Shown here piece after piece: positions 53,310 to 62,644 of a stretch of 64,000 bases of DNA (positions within the stretch are counted from its first letter, which is position 1; every line of letters begins with the position of its first letter). The notes under the pieces are model-generated. The model had not been told where the DNA came from, did not search any database, and saw nothing but the letters and a program-made list of their open reading frames with translations. Source of the stretch: Natrinema saccharevitans (GTDB lineage: Archaea; Halobacteriota; Halobacteria; Halobacteriales; Natrialbaceae); assembly GCF_001953745.1 (NCBI RefSeq), contig NZ_LWLN01000001.1, positions 2,914,001-2,978,000 on the forward strand. Reading direction: 5' to 3'. Both the position numbers and the translations under genes were made by a program.

Positions 53310-53627
53310 ATGCGCATCGGCCTCCTCGCGATCATCGTCGGCATCCCGCTGGCCTGGCACCTCGGGCTCACCGCACTCGCCTACTGGGACGCCGGTCGGG
53401 TGGGTCTCGAGCCCCAGTGGAAGTGGGCGGCGATCACCTTCGGCATCCCGCTGATCGGGTTTTTCATCTACATCTTCGAGCGCAGCGAACTCTCCTACGA
53501 CCCCGAAAGCGACCCCTATCGGGGACACAACGTCAACATCCACCCCTCGCGAGCCGACGACACGTCGCTGCCGTCACGCGGTGACGACCGCCTCGAGCCG
53601 GATCTCGAGGAAACCGACGACGAGTAG
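53310..53627 (+). CDS. Small membrane protein, two helices and an acidic tail
   Basis: The 105-residue protein has two hydrophobic segments (IGLLAIIVGIPLAWHLGLTA and WAAITFGIPLIGFFIYIF) separated by a short loop with GRVGLEPQWKW, then a hydrophilic, acidic tail of about 45 residues. The pattern recalls small haloarchaeal PLD-nuclease-N-like membrane proteins without the rest of the nuclease. It sits between the palindromic element and the TraB-like remnant. Function is unknown. Confidence 0.7.
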   Translation: MRIGLLAIIVGIPLAWHLGLTALAYWDAGRVGLEPQWKWAAITFGIPLIGFFIYIFERSELSYDPESDPYRGHNVNIHPSRADDTSLPSRGDDRLEPDLEETDDE

Positions 53628-53674
53628 CGGACTGGGTCGTGGCTTCAAGCCGCTGGGCGGTGAACACACAGGGG

Positions 53675-53890
53675 ATGTCCGACCACGGCACGGTCGCTCT
53701 CGTCCCCAGCGTCCACTTCTCGCCGGCCCATTGCAGGCGGGTCCGCGAACGGATCCGCGCGGTCGAGCCGGACCTCGTGGCCGTCGAACGGGCCACGACG
53801 TCGTCGCAGTCGTCGGCGCGGGCCACCACGACGGGGTCGAACGACGGCTCGCGACGCTCGAGGACGATCGCAACGCCGCCGAACGGCCGG
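53675..53890 (+). pseudogene. TraB-family gene remnant with the middle deleted
   Basis: An ATG at 53675 opens MSDHGTVALVPSVHFSPAHC and RVRERIRAVEPDLVAVE, the start typical of archaeal TraB/PrgY-family proteins. Right after VAVE the homology continues in another frame with GHDVVAVVGAGHHDGVERRL, which is the family's C-terminal motif. About 150 residues between the two motifs are missing, so this is an internally deleted, frameshifted gene. Confidence 0.6.
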
Positions 53891-53989
53891 GTCGGTCCCG
53901 GTCAGAACGCCCGCACGGACGGTCACGCGAATTCCGGTCGAGTGAGCGGCCCCGATTCGCTCGTGGCGACCGGGAGAAGGGAGTCGCGA

Positions 53990-55675
53990 TCAGTCGTCGG
54001 CCGGTGCTGCGCTGCTCCCGCCGACTTTGGTGTCGGGGACGGTGCCGTCGTCGTTCCAGCCGCGCTCGGCGTAGTACTCCTCGAGGCCTTGTTCGAAGTC
54101 GGGCAGTTCGTAGGGCAGCCGATCGTCACCGCGGTCGAAGCCGCGCTGGTTGTTGAAGTGCCGTTCCATGGCGACGACCTCGCCGCCGAGGGCGAGCAGG
54201 TCGTCGTAGTCGGCGTCGAGCAGCGTCTCGATGCGCTCCTCGGTCAGGAAGTCCCGGGAGAACTTACAGAAAATCGCGCTATCCTTGACGGCGTTTAGGT
54301 TCTCGAGTTCGACGAGTTTGGGCGGCTTGCCCTCGAGGCCCTCCTTCTGGAACGCGTCTTCCTCGCCGACCAGCGGGTACTCGTAGGGGTAGAACTCGGC
54401 GTACATGTGGTCGGCGCCGCGGTTCGAGGTGGCGAAGGCGAGTCCCTGTCCGTTCAGCGTGCGGCCGTCGTGGGCGGCAAATTCCATGCCCTTGACCGAC
54501 CAGTTCTCGACGCCGAGGTCGTCGTGGATCCGGTCGACGCCCTCCGCGAGCGTGTCGCCGACGCCCTCGCGGCGGGCGATCTGCTCGACGAGGTCGTGGA
54601 TGAGATCGACGTTACCGAACTCGTCTTCGCTCTTGAGGTAGGCCGCGATGGTGTCGCCCGTCGAGATGGTGTCGAGGCCGTAGACGTCACACAGCTTGTT
54701 CGATTTCATCACGTCGACGATGTCGTCGACGCCCGAGTTCGAGCCGAAGGCCATCAGCGTCTCGAACTCGGGCCCTTCCGTCTCGAGGCCCGATTCCTCG
54801 TCGCGGGTCGGCAGCTTGCAGGCGAAGGCACACGACGAGCAGGTGCCTTTCTTGTATTTCTTCTCCTCGACGCGGTCGCCGCTGATCCCCTCGATCCCCT
54901 CGAAGGAGAGGTCCTCGAAGTAGTAGCTCGAGAGGGCCTCGACCATGTTGGCGTACTCGGCGACCGAGGTGGTCCCCTGTGCCTTCATCGGGTGATCGGC
55001 CTGGGCCGCCTCGCCGTGGATCTCCATCTGAACGGCCGGGATCTCGACCTCGCGGGTCGAGTCGCCGTCGAAGGTGATCGCCTTGACGTTCTTCGAGCCA
55101 AGCACCGCGCCGAGCCCGCCGCGGCCGAAGGCTCGCTCCTCCGAGGTCATGACCGAGGCAAAGCGAACCTCGTTCTCGCCGGCCGGCCCGATGACGGCGG
55201 TGTGTTCCGGCCCGAGGTCGTGTTCGTCCTCGAGATACTCGCAGGTCTCGGGGACGGTCGCCCCCTCGAGGTCGGGGACGGCCTCGAACTCGACGCCGTC
55301 GTCGGTGACGTGGACGACGACGAGGTCGTCGCTCGCGCCGGTGATCTCGACGGCGCTGTAGCCGGTCCCCGTGAAGTTCCGCGAGACGAACCCGCCGGCG
55401 TTCGAGGACAGCAGCCCGTCGGTCAGCGGCGAGACGGTCGTCGCCGACGTCCGCCCGGTGAAGCTCATCGTCGAGTGCTGGAGTGGCCCGGTCGCGAAGA
55501 ACAGTCGGTTGTCCGGCCCCAGCGGATCGACGTCGAACGGGAGCCGCTCGTGGGCGAGTTTCGTTCCGAGCGCCCGACCGCCGACGTAGGACTCGAGGAC
55601 GTCGTCGATGTCCTCGGTCTCGGCGGTTCGCTCCCCGACGTCGATCGAACACAGCGGTCCCCGTACGTGTTTCAT
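53990..55675 (-). CDS. aor: Tungsten-containing aldehyde ferredoxin oxidoreductase
   Basis: The 561-residue protein has the AOR family features: N-terminal domain with GGRALGTKL and FATGPL, pterin-binding segments, and the cluster ligands C279, C282 and C286 (CSSCAFAC) plus a fourth Cys near residue 478 (AIFCKF). It oxidises an aldehyde to an acid with ferredoxin as acceptor at a tungsten-bis-pterin site. The start MKHVRGPLCSIDVG matches the family; the longer open frame to 55858 does not. It is flanked by gene debris on both sides and has no MoaD-like partner next to it. Confidence 0.92.
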   Translation of the reverse strand: MKHVRGPLCSIDVGERTAETEDIDDVLESYVGGRALGTKLAHERLPFDVDPLGPDNRLFFATGPLQHSTMSFTGRTSATTVSPLTDGLLSSNAGGFVSRNFTGTGYSAVEITGASDDLVVVHVTDDGVEFEAVPDLEGATVPETCEYLEDEHDLGPEHTAVIGPAGENEVRFASVMTSEERAFGRGGLGAVLGSKNVKAITFDGDSTREVEIPAVQMEIHGEAAQADHPMKAQGTTSVAEYANMVEALSSYYFEDLSFEGIEGISGDRVEEKKYKKGTCSSCAFACKLPTRDEESGLETEGPEFETLMAFGSNSGVDDIVDVMKSNKLCDVYGLDTISTGDTIAAYLKSEDEFGNVDLIHDLVEQIARREGVGDTLAEGVDRIHDDLGVENWSVKGMEFAAHDGRTLNGQGLAFATSNRGADHMYAEFYPYEYPLVGEEDAFQKEGLEGKPPKLVELENLNAVKDSAIFCKFSRDFLTEERIETLLDADYDDLLALGGEVVAMERHFNNQRGFDRGDDRLPYELPDFEQGLEEYYAERGWNDDGTVPDTKVGGSSAAPADD

Positions 55676-55802
55676 AGTACCACAGTGATGGATGCGGCCG
55701 CAAAACGGTATCGGTTTTTCGGGCGGGATTCGGCGACGGGCCGGCCGAGTTGGGCCGCGTTCGGTCCGGCGGGCAGTCGGGTCGGATCGGCGGTATTTAC
55801 CC

Positions 55803-56060
55803 GCGGCGTCTGCGCCCGGTCCGTTCCAGCCGGACGAACCGCTCGCGGGCGCGACCATCGACGACGTCTACGAGCGACTCGAGACGCTCGAGGAGACGGT
55901 CGATACGGCCGACGAGCGGACGGAAGTGCGACGAACGATGCGACTGCTCAGCCGGCTTTCACACGACTCGAGGGGCGGGAAAGCCAGTACCAAATTCACC
56001 CGGAAGGACAAGGCCGAAGCGTTCGTCGGCAGCGTCGTCATCGGGCTCCCGATGTTGTAG
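55803..56060 (+). pseudogene. Truncated membrane-protein gene fragment (DUF2391-like)
   Basis: The frame encodes a coiled-coil-like stretch (ATIDDVYERLETLEETVDTA) and then FTRKDKAEAFVGSVVIGLPM, a start of a first membrane helix that recalls haloarchaeal DUF2391-type proteins (from memory). It stops at TAG (56058-56060), exactly where the palindromic element begins, so the stop is supplied by the element and the rest of the gene is gone. No good start codon is visible at the 5' side. Confidence 0.5.
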
Positions 56061-56134
56061 TCGCCACCGAAAGTCATTGCACACCCGATCGCACGACGGC
56101 TGTGCGATCGGTGTGTAAATCGGTTCAGTTGTTA
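56059..56134 (+). repeat. Palindromic MITE-like element, copy 2
   Basis: This copy aligns with the reverse complement of 53145-53216. Its core is a strong hairpin, CGATCGCAC (56086-56094) with GTGCGATCG (56102-56110) around 7 nt. The ends are less conserved than in copy 1 (CGCCACCGAAAG at the left, GGTTCAGTTGTTAC at the right), suggesting an older insertion. Its right end is 25 bp from the stop of the convergent antiporter gene. Confidence 0.65.
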
Positions 56135-56159
56135 CGTAACGTCCGCGAGAGGCCGGGTG

Positions 56160-58043
56160 TTAGACCGGCCTCCCATACTGATCGATCGTCTCCTGAACGG
56201 CCTCGGTGCGGCCGATGAGCGTGATGTGATCCCCCGCCCGCAGTTCGACGTCGGGAGTCGGCACTTCGCTGGTCCCGTCCCGGCTCACGAGCGCGACGAG
56301 GACGCCGTTCGGGAGTTCGTCCCCGACGTCGACGATCCGCCGCCCGACGAGGTCCCCGTCGGTGATCTCGATCTCCTGGACGTCGCCGGAGCGACCGAGT
56401 TCGGACATCCAGTCCGAGAGCGCGGGCCGCTCGATCCGGTTGTCGATCGCCCACGCGGTCGACTCGGCCGCCGAGATCGTCTGGACGCCGAGGTCCTCGA
56501 ACGCCGACGCGTTCGACGGGTTGTTCGCCCGAGCGATTACGGTCTCGACGTCGAAGTTCGATTTCGTGAGCTGGGCCACGAGGAGGTTCGCATCGTCGTC
56601 GCCGGTCGCCGCGACGACCGTCTTGGCGTTGTCCACGCCCGCCTCGCGTAACACCTCGGTGTCGGTGCCGTCGCCTTCGCGGGCGGTGAACCCGTCGTTC
56701 CGAAGCTCCTCGAGGACCGTCTTGTCCGCCTCGATCAGCACCACGTTTTCGCCGCGCGCTTCGAGTCGTTCTGCCAGCGAGCGACCGACGCGGCCGCCGC
56801 CGATGATGAGTACACGCATGGGTATCACGTCGAGTGTCTCCGCGATCTGTCGAGCCAGGCCGCCCTCGAGGACGACCGTCACGAGGATGACGAGAAAGAC
56901 CGTCCCCACGAGCAGGTCCGCACCGGCCGGGTTCGTCGGCGCTGCGTCGGTCTGCAGTCGGATCGCAAACAGCGTCGCGACCGAGGCTGGAATGATCCCC
57001 CGCGGGCCGACGGCGCTCATAAAGAGCCGCTCTCTGAACGTAAACTGGCCGCCCCGCGTCGAGAGAAAGACCAGGAACGGCCGCAGAACGAGCATGATGA
57101 TCACTACGACGGCCACGCCGCCGAACCCGAGCGCGAACAACTGATCAAACTCGAGCAGTGCCGCGAGGGTGATGAAAACAAAAGAGAGGACCAGCAGGGT
57201 GATATCGCCTTTGAACGCCTCGATCTCCTCCTCGTAGGGGAGGTTGGCGTTGCCCAGGATCAGGCCGGCCGTCGCTGCGGCCGCGACGCCCGCCTCGGCG
57301 AAGACGTAATCGGCCGTCCCGAAGGCGATGATCGCCCCCGCTACCGTCAGCAATCGCGCGTTTCGCGGCGCGTCGTCGGGCGAGATATCGACGTACTGTA
57401 ACACCGCCCAGACGACCGCGGCGACGACGACACCGACGAGCAGCCCCGTACCGAGCCGCTCGGCGAACAGTTGCAGGTAGACGTCCGCGTGGATCTGCCT
57501 GATGGTCATCGACTTGAACAGCACGACCGCGAGGATCGCCGCCGTCACGTCGTTGACGATTCCCTCGGTCTCGAGGGTCGCCGCGACCCGGTCGCGGACG
57601 GGGACGACCTTCAGGATCGGCGTGATGACCGTCGGCCCCGTCGCGATCAAGAGTGCGCCGATCAACAGCGCGATGTCCCAGTTCGCCCCGAGGAAAAGGC
57701 GGACCGCGCCGGCAGTTCCCAGAAAGGCGATCGCCGCACCGCTCGTCGTCAATCGGATCACGGCTGCCGGCGCTTCCCGGATCTTCTCGGCTTTGAGGTG
57801 GAACGCCCCCTCGAAGACGATGATGGCCACAGAGAGTCCGACGATCGTCGAGAGTCCGCTCTCGCCGAAAGAGTCGATGGTCAACACGCCGAGCCCCTCC
57901 GGGCCGATCGCGACACCCGCGGCGATGAGAAAGAGGACGCTCGGCACCCGGAACCGCGCCGACAACAACTGCGAGACGACGCCGAGGCCGACGATCACGG
58001 CGACCAGGACGAGAAGATCGCCGCTCGCCTCCGCACCCGTCAT
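56160..58043 (-). CDS. Cation:proton antiporter (CPA1/NhaP type) with TrkA/RCK domains
   Basis: The 627-residue protein joins about 12-13 membrane helices (residues 1-400, with the ion-site-like ATGPTVITPIL) to an RCK/TrkA_N Rossmann domain (RVLIIGGGRVGRSLAERLEA, from about 408) and a TrkA_C domain (about 540-625). Such proteins exchange Na+ or K+ for protons and are gated by nucleotides or ligands bound at RCK, suiting a halophile's ion balance. It is monocistronic; convergent element copy 2 lies just after its stop. Confidence 0.9.
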   Translation of the reverse strand: MTGAEASGDLLVLVAVIVGLGVVSQLLSARFRVPSVLFLIAAGVAIGPEGLGVLTIDSFGESGLSTIVGLSVAIIVFEGAFHLKAEKIREAPAAVIRLTTSGAAIAFLGTAGAVRLFLGANWDIALLIGALLIATGPTVITPILKVVPVRDRVAATLETEGIVNDVTAAILAVVLFKSMTIRQIHADVYLQLFAERLGTGLLVGVVVAAVVWAVLQYVDISPDDAPRNARLLTVAGAIIAFGTADYVFAEAGVAAAATAGLILGNANLPYEEEIEAFKGDITLLVLSFVFITLAALLEFDQLFALGFGGVAVVVIIMLVLRPFLVFLSTRGGQFTFRERLFMSAVGPRGIIPASVATLFAIRLQTDAAPTNPAGADLLVGTVFLVILVTVVLEGGLARQIAETLDVIPMRVLIIGGGRVGRSLAERLEARGENVVLIEADKTVLEELRNDGFTAREGDGTDTEVLREAGVDNAKTVVAATGDDDANLLVAQLTKSNFDVETVIARANNPSNASAFEDLGVQTISAAESTAWAIDNRIERPALSDWMSELGRSGDVQEIEITDGDLVGRRIVDVGDELPNGVLVALVSRDGTSEVPTPDVELRAGDHITLIGRTEAVQETIDQYGRPV

Positions 58044-58218
58044 CGTCGGACTCGCGGCTCCGTGGCCGATCGCCGTGCCGGTACTACTCGCCCGTCCATT
58101 CGGTTCGAACGAAACGGTCCACTCGGTTAACTCCTGTGAGAAACCCGACGGACGGCCGGGCCGATCCCGTGGTCGCGTCGACCGCGACCGGGTGAGAACG
58201 AACGCGGAGGCGAACCGA

Positions 58219-60177
58219 TCAGGCGTCCTCGTAGATCCGGTCGACTCGGTCCTCGAACCGCTCGAGGATGACCCGTCGCTTCTTTTTCATCGTCGGGGTG
58301 AGCATGTCGTTTTCCTCGGTGAACTCCTGGGGTACGAGTTCGAACTGCTTGATCGTCTCGTGTTTCTCGAAGTTCTCGTTGACGCGGTCGACCTCTTCTT
58401 GAATGTGGGCGCGGACCCGCTCGTCGTCACACATCGCCTGCGGGTCGTCGGGCAGGTCGATCCCCTCCGCGTCGGCCCACTCGCGGACGTGGGTCGTGTT
58501 CGGCACGAGGAGGGCACCGATGAACTTCTCGCCGTCGCCGACGACCATCGCCTGCTCGACGACCTCGCTGGCCGCGAAGGCGTCCTCGAGCGGGCCGGGG
58601 GCGACGTTTTTCCCCGTCGAGAGGACGATGATCTGCTTGACGCGATCGCGGAACTCGAGGTAGCCGTCGGGACGCAGGTGGATGATATCGCCGGTTCGGA
58701 ACCAGCGCTCGCCATCCTCGTCCTCGACGAACGCGCCCTCGGTCGCGCCGGGCTTGTTCCAGTAGCCCTGCGTGACGTTGGGACCCTTGACGAGGAGTTC
58801 GCCGACCTCACCGGCGTCGTCCGTGAAGGCCTCCTGATCGGCGACGGTCTCGTCGACCGTCACGTCGACGTTGTACAGCGTGGGACCGATCGTGCCGATC
58901 TTCGCCTCCTCCGGCGGGTTCGTCGAGACGATAGGTGCGGTTTCGGTCAGCCCGTAGCCCTCGAAGATCGGCAGCCCCATCGCGTGATAGAGCCGACACA
59001 ACTCCGGCGAGAGGCTCCCGCCGCCGCTGATCAGGATCTCGATGTTCCCGCCCAGCGCGTCCCGAACCGTCGAGAAGACGAGTTTGTCGGCCAGGGTTTG
59101 CTTGGCTTTCAGGATCGGCCCCGGCGACTCCGTCCGCTGGTACTCGACGCCGACGTCGGTGGCCCACTCGAAGATCCGGCGGGAGACGCTCGAGTCGCTG
59201 GCCTCCTCGCGGATCGCGTCGTAGATCTTCTCGTAGACCCGGGGAACGCTCGTGGCCGTCGTCGGACCGACGGTGCTGAAGTCCTCCTGCAGCGTGTCCG
59301 GGCTCTCGGCGTAGGCGATACAGGTGCCGCCCGCGAAGAGGGCAAAGTGGCCCGCCGTTCGCTCGAAGACGTGAGCCAGTGGCAGGTACGACATCGCCAC
59401 CGACTCCTCGTTCAACACCGGTACGTCGTCGTCTTTGTCCGGCCGCGGGCCGAACCGCTTCCGGGAGGCGTTGACGTTCGAGCGGAAGTTCCAGTGGGTC
59501 AACTGGACGCCCTTTGGCTTGCCCGTCGTTCCGCTGGTGTAGATCAGACTCGCCAGATCGTCGAGGTCGATCGCGTCGATGCGCTCCTCGTAGGCCGCGA
59601 GGTCGAAGGCGTCCTCGCCGCGGTCGTAGACCTCGCCCAGCGTCAGCACGTCGTCGCGATCGTCGTAGCCGTCGACCTCGTCGATGGTGACGATAAATTC
59701 GAGGTCGAGGTCGTCCTCGACTTCGAGGACGTTCTCGAGCAGTTCCTCGTTCTCGACGACGACGCCGTCGGCGTCGGGATCGTCGAGCAGGTACTCGACC
59801 TGGTCGGGCGAGGAACTGGTATAAACCGTCGTGACGGCTGCGCCAGCAGACAGCAGGGCGAAATCCGTCTGGGCCCACTCCATGCGCGTGTTCGAGAAGA
59901 TCCCGATCCGGTCGCCCGCCTCGACGCCCAGTTCGCGAAAGCCGGCCGAGAGGTTGCGAACGATATCGCGCATCTCGGCGTAGGAGAGCGTCCGGAACTC
60001 GCCGGGCGTCGCGGCGGGGACGACGTCGTCCGTCAGCGACCGATCGTAGATGCCGCCCTTGTACTGTTGGGCCGGCCGGTTCGTGTAGCGGTCGGCCGCG
60101 TTCTCGAACATCCGCGCGAGATTCGTCTCGCCGATGACCTCGTCCTCGTACTCTCGTTCCGCGTCCCGCCAGTTCAT
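58219..60177 (-). CDS. Long-chain-fatty-acid-CoA ligase (FadD15-like)
   Basis: The 652-residue protein is longer than the other ligases in the window and fits the long-chain FadD15/ACSL group: YTSGTTGKPKGVQLTH, FEGYGLTETAP, ISGGGSLSPELCRLYHAMGL, WFRTGDI and the C-terminal domain with VKQIIVLSTGKNV, and an extended ENDMLTPTMKKKRR end. It activates long-chain fatty acids with ATP. ATG at 60177 follows an AT-containing stretch and begins MNWRDAEREYED; the open frame beyond is arginine-rich and rejected. Confidence 0.92.
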   Translation of the reverse strand: MNWRDAEREYEDEVIGETNLARMFENAADRYTNRPAQQYKGGIYDRSLTDDVVPAATPGEFRTLSYAEMRDIVRNLSAGFRELGVEAGDRIGIFSNTRMEWAQTDFALLSAGAAVTTVYTSSSPDQVEYLLDDPDADGVVVENEELLENVLEVEDDLDLEFIVTIDEVDGYDDRDDVLTLGEVYDRGEDAFDLAAYEERIDAIDLDDLASLIYTSGTTGKPKGVQLTHWNFRSNVNASRKRFGPRPDKDDDVPVLNEESVAMSYLPLAHVFERTAGHFALFAGGTCIAYAESPDTLQEDFSTVGPTTATSVPRVYEKIYDAIREEASDSSVSRRIFEWATDVGVEYQRTESPGPILKAKQTLADKLVFSTVRDALGGNIEILISGGGSLSPELCRLYHAMGLPIFEGYGLTETAPIVSTNPPEEAKIGTIGPTLYNVDVTVDETVADQEAFTDDAGEVGELLVKGPNVTQGYWNKPGATEGAFVEDEDGERWFRTGDIIHLRPDGYLEFRDRVKQIIVLSTGKNVAPGPLEDAFAASEVVEQAMVVGDGEKFIGALLVPNTTHVREWADAEGIDLPDDPQAMCDDERVRAHIQEEVDRVNENFEKHETIKQFELVPQEFTEENDMLTPTMKKKRRVILERFEDRVDRIYEDA

Positions 60178-60413
60178 ATGTGTGTGAGAGTTGCTCCCGT
60201 GCGATAAAACGTGATGAAACTTGTTGCATCCATCGCTGCGTTTACGACGGCCCGGCGAACGCGGACAGTAACGGAACCGAACGTCGCTCTCGAGTCGCGG
60301 TCGATCGACCGGTGAGACGGATTGCTGTACCGATATCCCGGCGCAACCGCGACTAGGGCGGCGGTTACGCCGGCAGTGACTGACAGTAAACCGTACGACG
60401 GTCGGGTCAACGG

Positions 60414-61334
60414 TCACTCCCGGTGGTCGAGATAACCGAGAACGCCGCGCGTGTTCAGTTTCGCCTCCTCGCTGGCTTTCTCCCTGCCCCAGACGTCGGC
60501 CAGTTCGGCCTCGTCGGCGAAGTACTCGAGGACCGCCTCGTCGTCGCCGAGTTCGCGGCGTTTGTCGGCGACCCGGTCGGCCCACTCCTCGAGGACGGCC
60601 GCGTACTCGTCGAGGGCCCGGTCGGCGTCGTCGCCGACGTATCGGGGGCCGAAGTGCGGGTACAGCAAGACGTCGGGGTCGAGGTCCTGCAGCGTCTCGA
60701 CGTCGGCGAGACACTGCTCGAGGTCGAAGTTCGAGGGCGGCGAGGTCGGCCTGATTCGTTCGACGTCGGGGACCCAGATGCCGGCGGCGTCGGCGACGAA
60801 GACCGCGTCGTTTGTGGGATCTTCGTAGACGACCTGGTGGGGCGCGTGGCCGGGGGCCGCGTGGGCGCGGAGTTCGTGTGTCCCGAGATCGATGCTGTCG
60901 CCGCCCTCGATCGCGACGACCCGGTCCTCGGGGACGGACTCGGGTTCGACGTAATGTTCCCACTGGTCGCCGACGGCCGCCTTGGTTCCCGCGATCAGCC
61001 GGGAGGGATCAGCGATGTGATCCGCTCCCAGCGAGGGGACGTAGACGTCGGCGTTCGGGTAGTCTTCGGCGAGAAAGCCGGCCCCGCCGGCGTGATCGAG
61101 GTGGACGTGCGTCAGCGCGATGGCCGCGAGGTCCTCGCGATCGATGCCGACCTCGGCGAGTGCCTCGCGAAGCAGGTCGTAATTCGTGCCGATCCCCGTG
61201 TCGACGACCGCCGGACGGTCGTCGTCGAGGATGTAAACGGCACCGTAGCCGCTCGTTCCGTACATTCCCGTATCGAGGTAGTAGAGGTCCGAACAGTCGC
61301 CGGCGGTAACCTCGCGGACGTCTCCGATTGCCAT
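60414..61334 (-). CDS. Metallo-beta-lactamase-fold hydrolase
   Basis: The 306-residue protein has the complete MBL metal site: H76, H78, D80 and H81 (THVHLDHAGG), the later His in APGHAPHQV, Asp in FVADAAG and His in LYPHFGPR. It resembles glyoxalase II-like or thioesterase-like hydrolases; the substrate is unknown. It differs from the MBL protein at 30098 in lacking a winged-helix tail. It is monocistronic, divergent from the histidine kinase gene. Confidence 0.87.
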   Translation of the reverse strand: MAIGDVREVTAGDCSDLYYLDTGMYGTSGYGAVYILDDDRPAVVDTGIGTNYDLLREALAEVGIDREDLAAIALTHVHLDHAGGAGFLAEDYPNADVYVPSLGADHIADPSRLIAGTKAAVGDQWEHYVEPESVPEDRVVAIEGGDSIDLGTHELRAHAAPGHAPHQVVYEDPTNDAVFVADAAGIWVPDVERIRPTSPPSNFDLEQCLADVETLQDLDPDVLLYPHFGPRYVGDDADRALDEYAAVLEEWADRVADKRRELGDDEAVLEYFADEAELADVWGREKASEEAKLNTRGVLGYLDHRE

Positions 61335-61478
61335 ATCGAAAAACCGTCATCGGACCCGATAAAAGCTCGCGTCGCGGCGACCCCGGGCCGAGAGCCGATA
61401 CAGATTTGACACCGCGTTCTCTTGCACAGCGTACATGGTCCGTCCCGTCCGCGAACCGACACCGTCTCCGGAGCCGAC

Positions 61479-62630
61479 ATGAACCACGACGCGCCGTACT
61501 CGAGGCGGCTCCTCGCCCCATCGTCGTGGCTCGAGCGGTCGTCGCTGCCCCACCTCATCAGCGCGTTCGGCGGGCTCTCGATCGCCGGCCTCGTCGGCTG
61601 GTGGCTCGCCTTCGCGGACGGACTCGGCGCGACGGCCTACCTGACCAGCCTGCTCTCGATCGGCGTCCCCGCCGTCGGACTGGGCTGGGGCGGCCACAGG
61701 CTCGTGGAAAGCGATATCGACGAGAGCCGGTACGCCCGGATCTGCAAGTGGTGTTTCGGCGGCGCGGTCGGCTTTCTGGCGGTCAACATGCTGTCGATCG
61801 TCTTCTTTCCCGCCGACTCGCTGGCGGCCAACTCCACCTGGGCCCACTTCGCGCTCAACACGGGTGCCGTCGGCGGGTTCGCCGTCGGCTACGTCGAAGC
61901 GCGGGCCATCCAGCGGGAGGTCCAAGCCACGGCCGCCACGGTCCGCGCCCGACAACTCGAGGACGAACGGGAGCTGCTTGCGTATCTGAACGATCTGTTG
62001 CGACACGAGGTCCTCAACTCCTCGCAGATCATCGGGGGCCACGCGACGCTCCTGCGGGCGGAGTGTGATCGCGAGGACGTCCACGACCGCCTCGAGACGA
62101 TCGAACGCGAGAGCGACGACCTCGTCGGCGTCATCGAGGACGTCCGGGCGATGCTGGACGCGAATCGGGGGCCACAGAACGGGGCCGCGGTCGATCTCGT
62201 CGCGGTACTCGGGGCGCAACTGGCCGAGTGTCGCGCCCGGTTCGACGGCGCCGACATCGAGGCCGATCTGCCGGAAACCGCCCGCGTCAGGGCCAACGAA
62301 GGCGTCGAGTGGATCTTCAAGAATCTCCTCGAGAACGCGATCGAACACAACGAGGGCACGGCCCGCGTTCGGGTCACCGCCGAGACGACGCCGGAAACCG
62401 TCGTCGTCAGGGTCACCGACGACGGCCCGGGGATCGCCGAAGCCGACAGGGAAACGCTGTTCGAACGCAGATCGACCAACCACGGGCTCGGGCTCTACCT
62501 CTCACGGATCCTCGCGAACAGGTACGGGGGCAGCGTCGAACTCCGCGAGACCGGCCCGGACGGCAGCGTCTTTGCGGTGACCTTACGGCGGGCGGCGGCC
62601 GCGAGGGACGCGGCCGAACGGTCACCGTAG
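61479..62630 (+). CDS. Membrane-bound histidine kinase, orphan
   Basis: The 383-residue protein has four predicted membrane helices (about 27-45, 53-70, 92-111, 124-140), a coiled-coil linker with the H-box LLRHEVLN (H176), and an HATPase domain with NLLENAIEHNEG (N-box), DDGPGI (G1) and GLGLYLS (G2). No extracellular sensor loop of size is present, so it probably senses a membrane-related or intracellular signal. No response regulator gene lies in the window. ATG at 61479 is the first Met before the helices. Confidence 0.88.
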   Translation: MNHDAPYSRRLLAPSSWLERSSLPHLISAFGGLSIAGLVGWWLAFADGLGATAYLTSLLSIGVPAVGLGWGGHRLVESDIDESRYARICKWCFGGAVGFLAVNMLSIVFFPADSLAANSTWAHFALNTGAVGGFAVGYVEARAIQREVQATAATVRARQLEDERELLAYLNDLLRHEVLNSSQIIGGHATLLRAECDREDVHDRLETIERESDDLVGVIEDVRAMLDANRGPQNGAAVDLVAVLGAQLAECRARFDGADIEADLPETARVRANEGVEWIFKNLLENAIEHNEGTARVRVTAETTPETVVVRVTDDGPGIAEADRETLFERRSTNHGLGLYLSRILANRYGGSVELRETGPDGSVFAVTLRRAAAARDAAERSP

Positions 62631-62644
62631 CGGGAACCGCCGCG

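Noticed and set aside
46000-56200. Possible provirus or integrative element from the tRNA-Leu gene
   Set aside because: No integrase, replication, capsid or transposase gene, and no direct repeat of the tRNA 3' end was seen; the debris is better explained by small repeats and recombination.
57502-60207. Plus-strand open frame of 901 codons
   Set aside because: Antisense to the antiporter and long-chain ligase genes; no domain.
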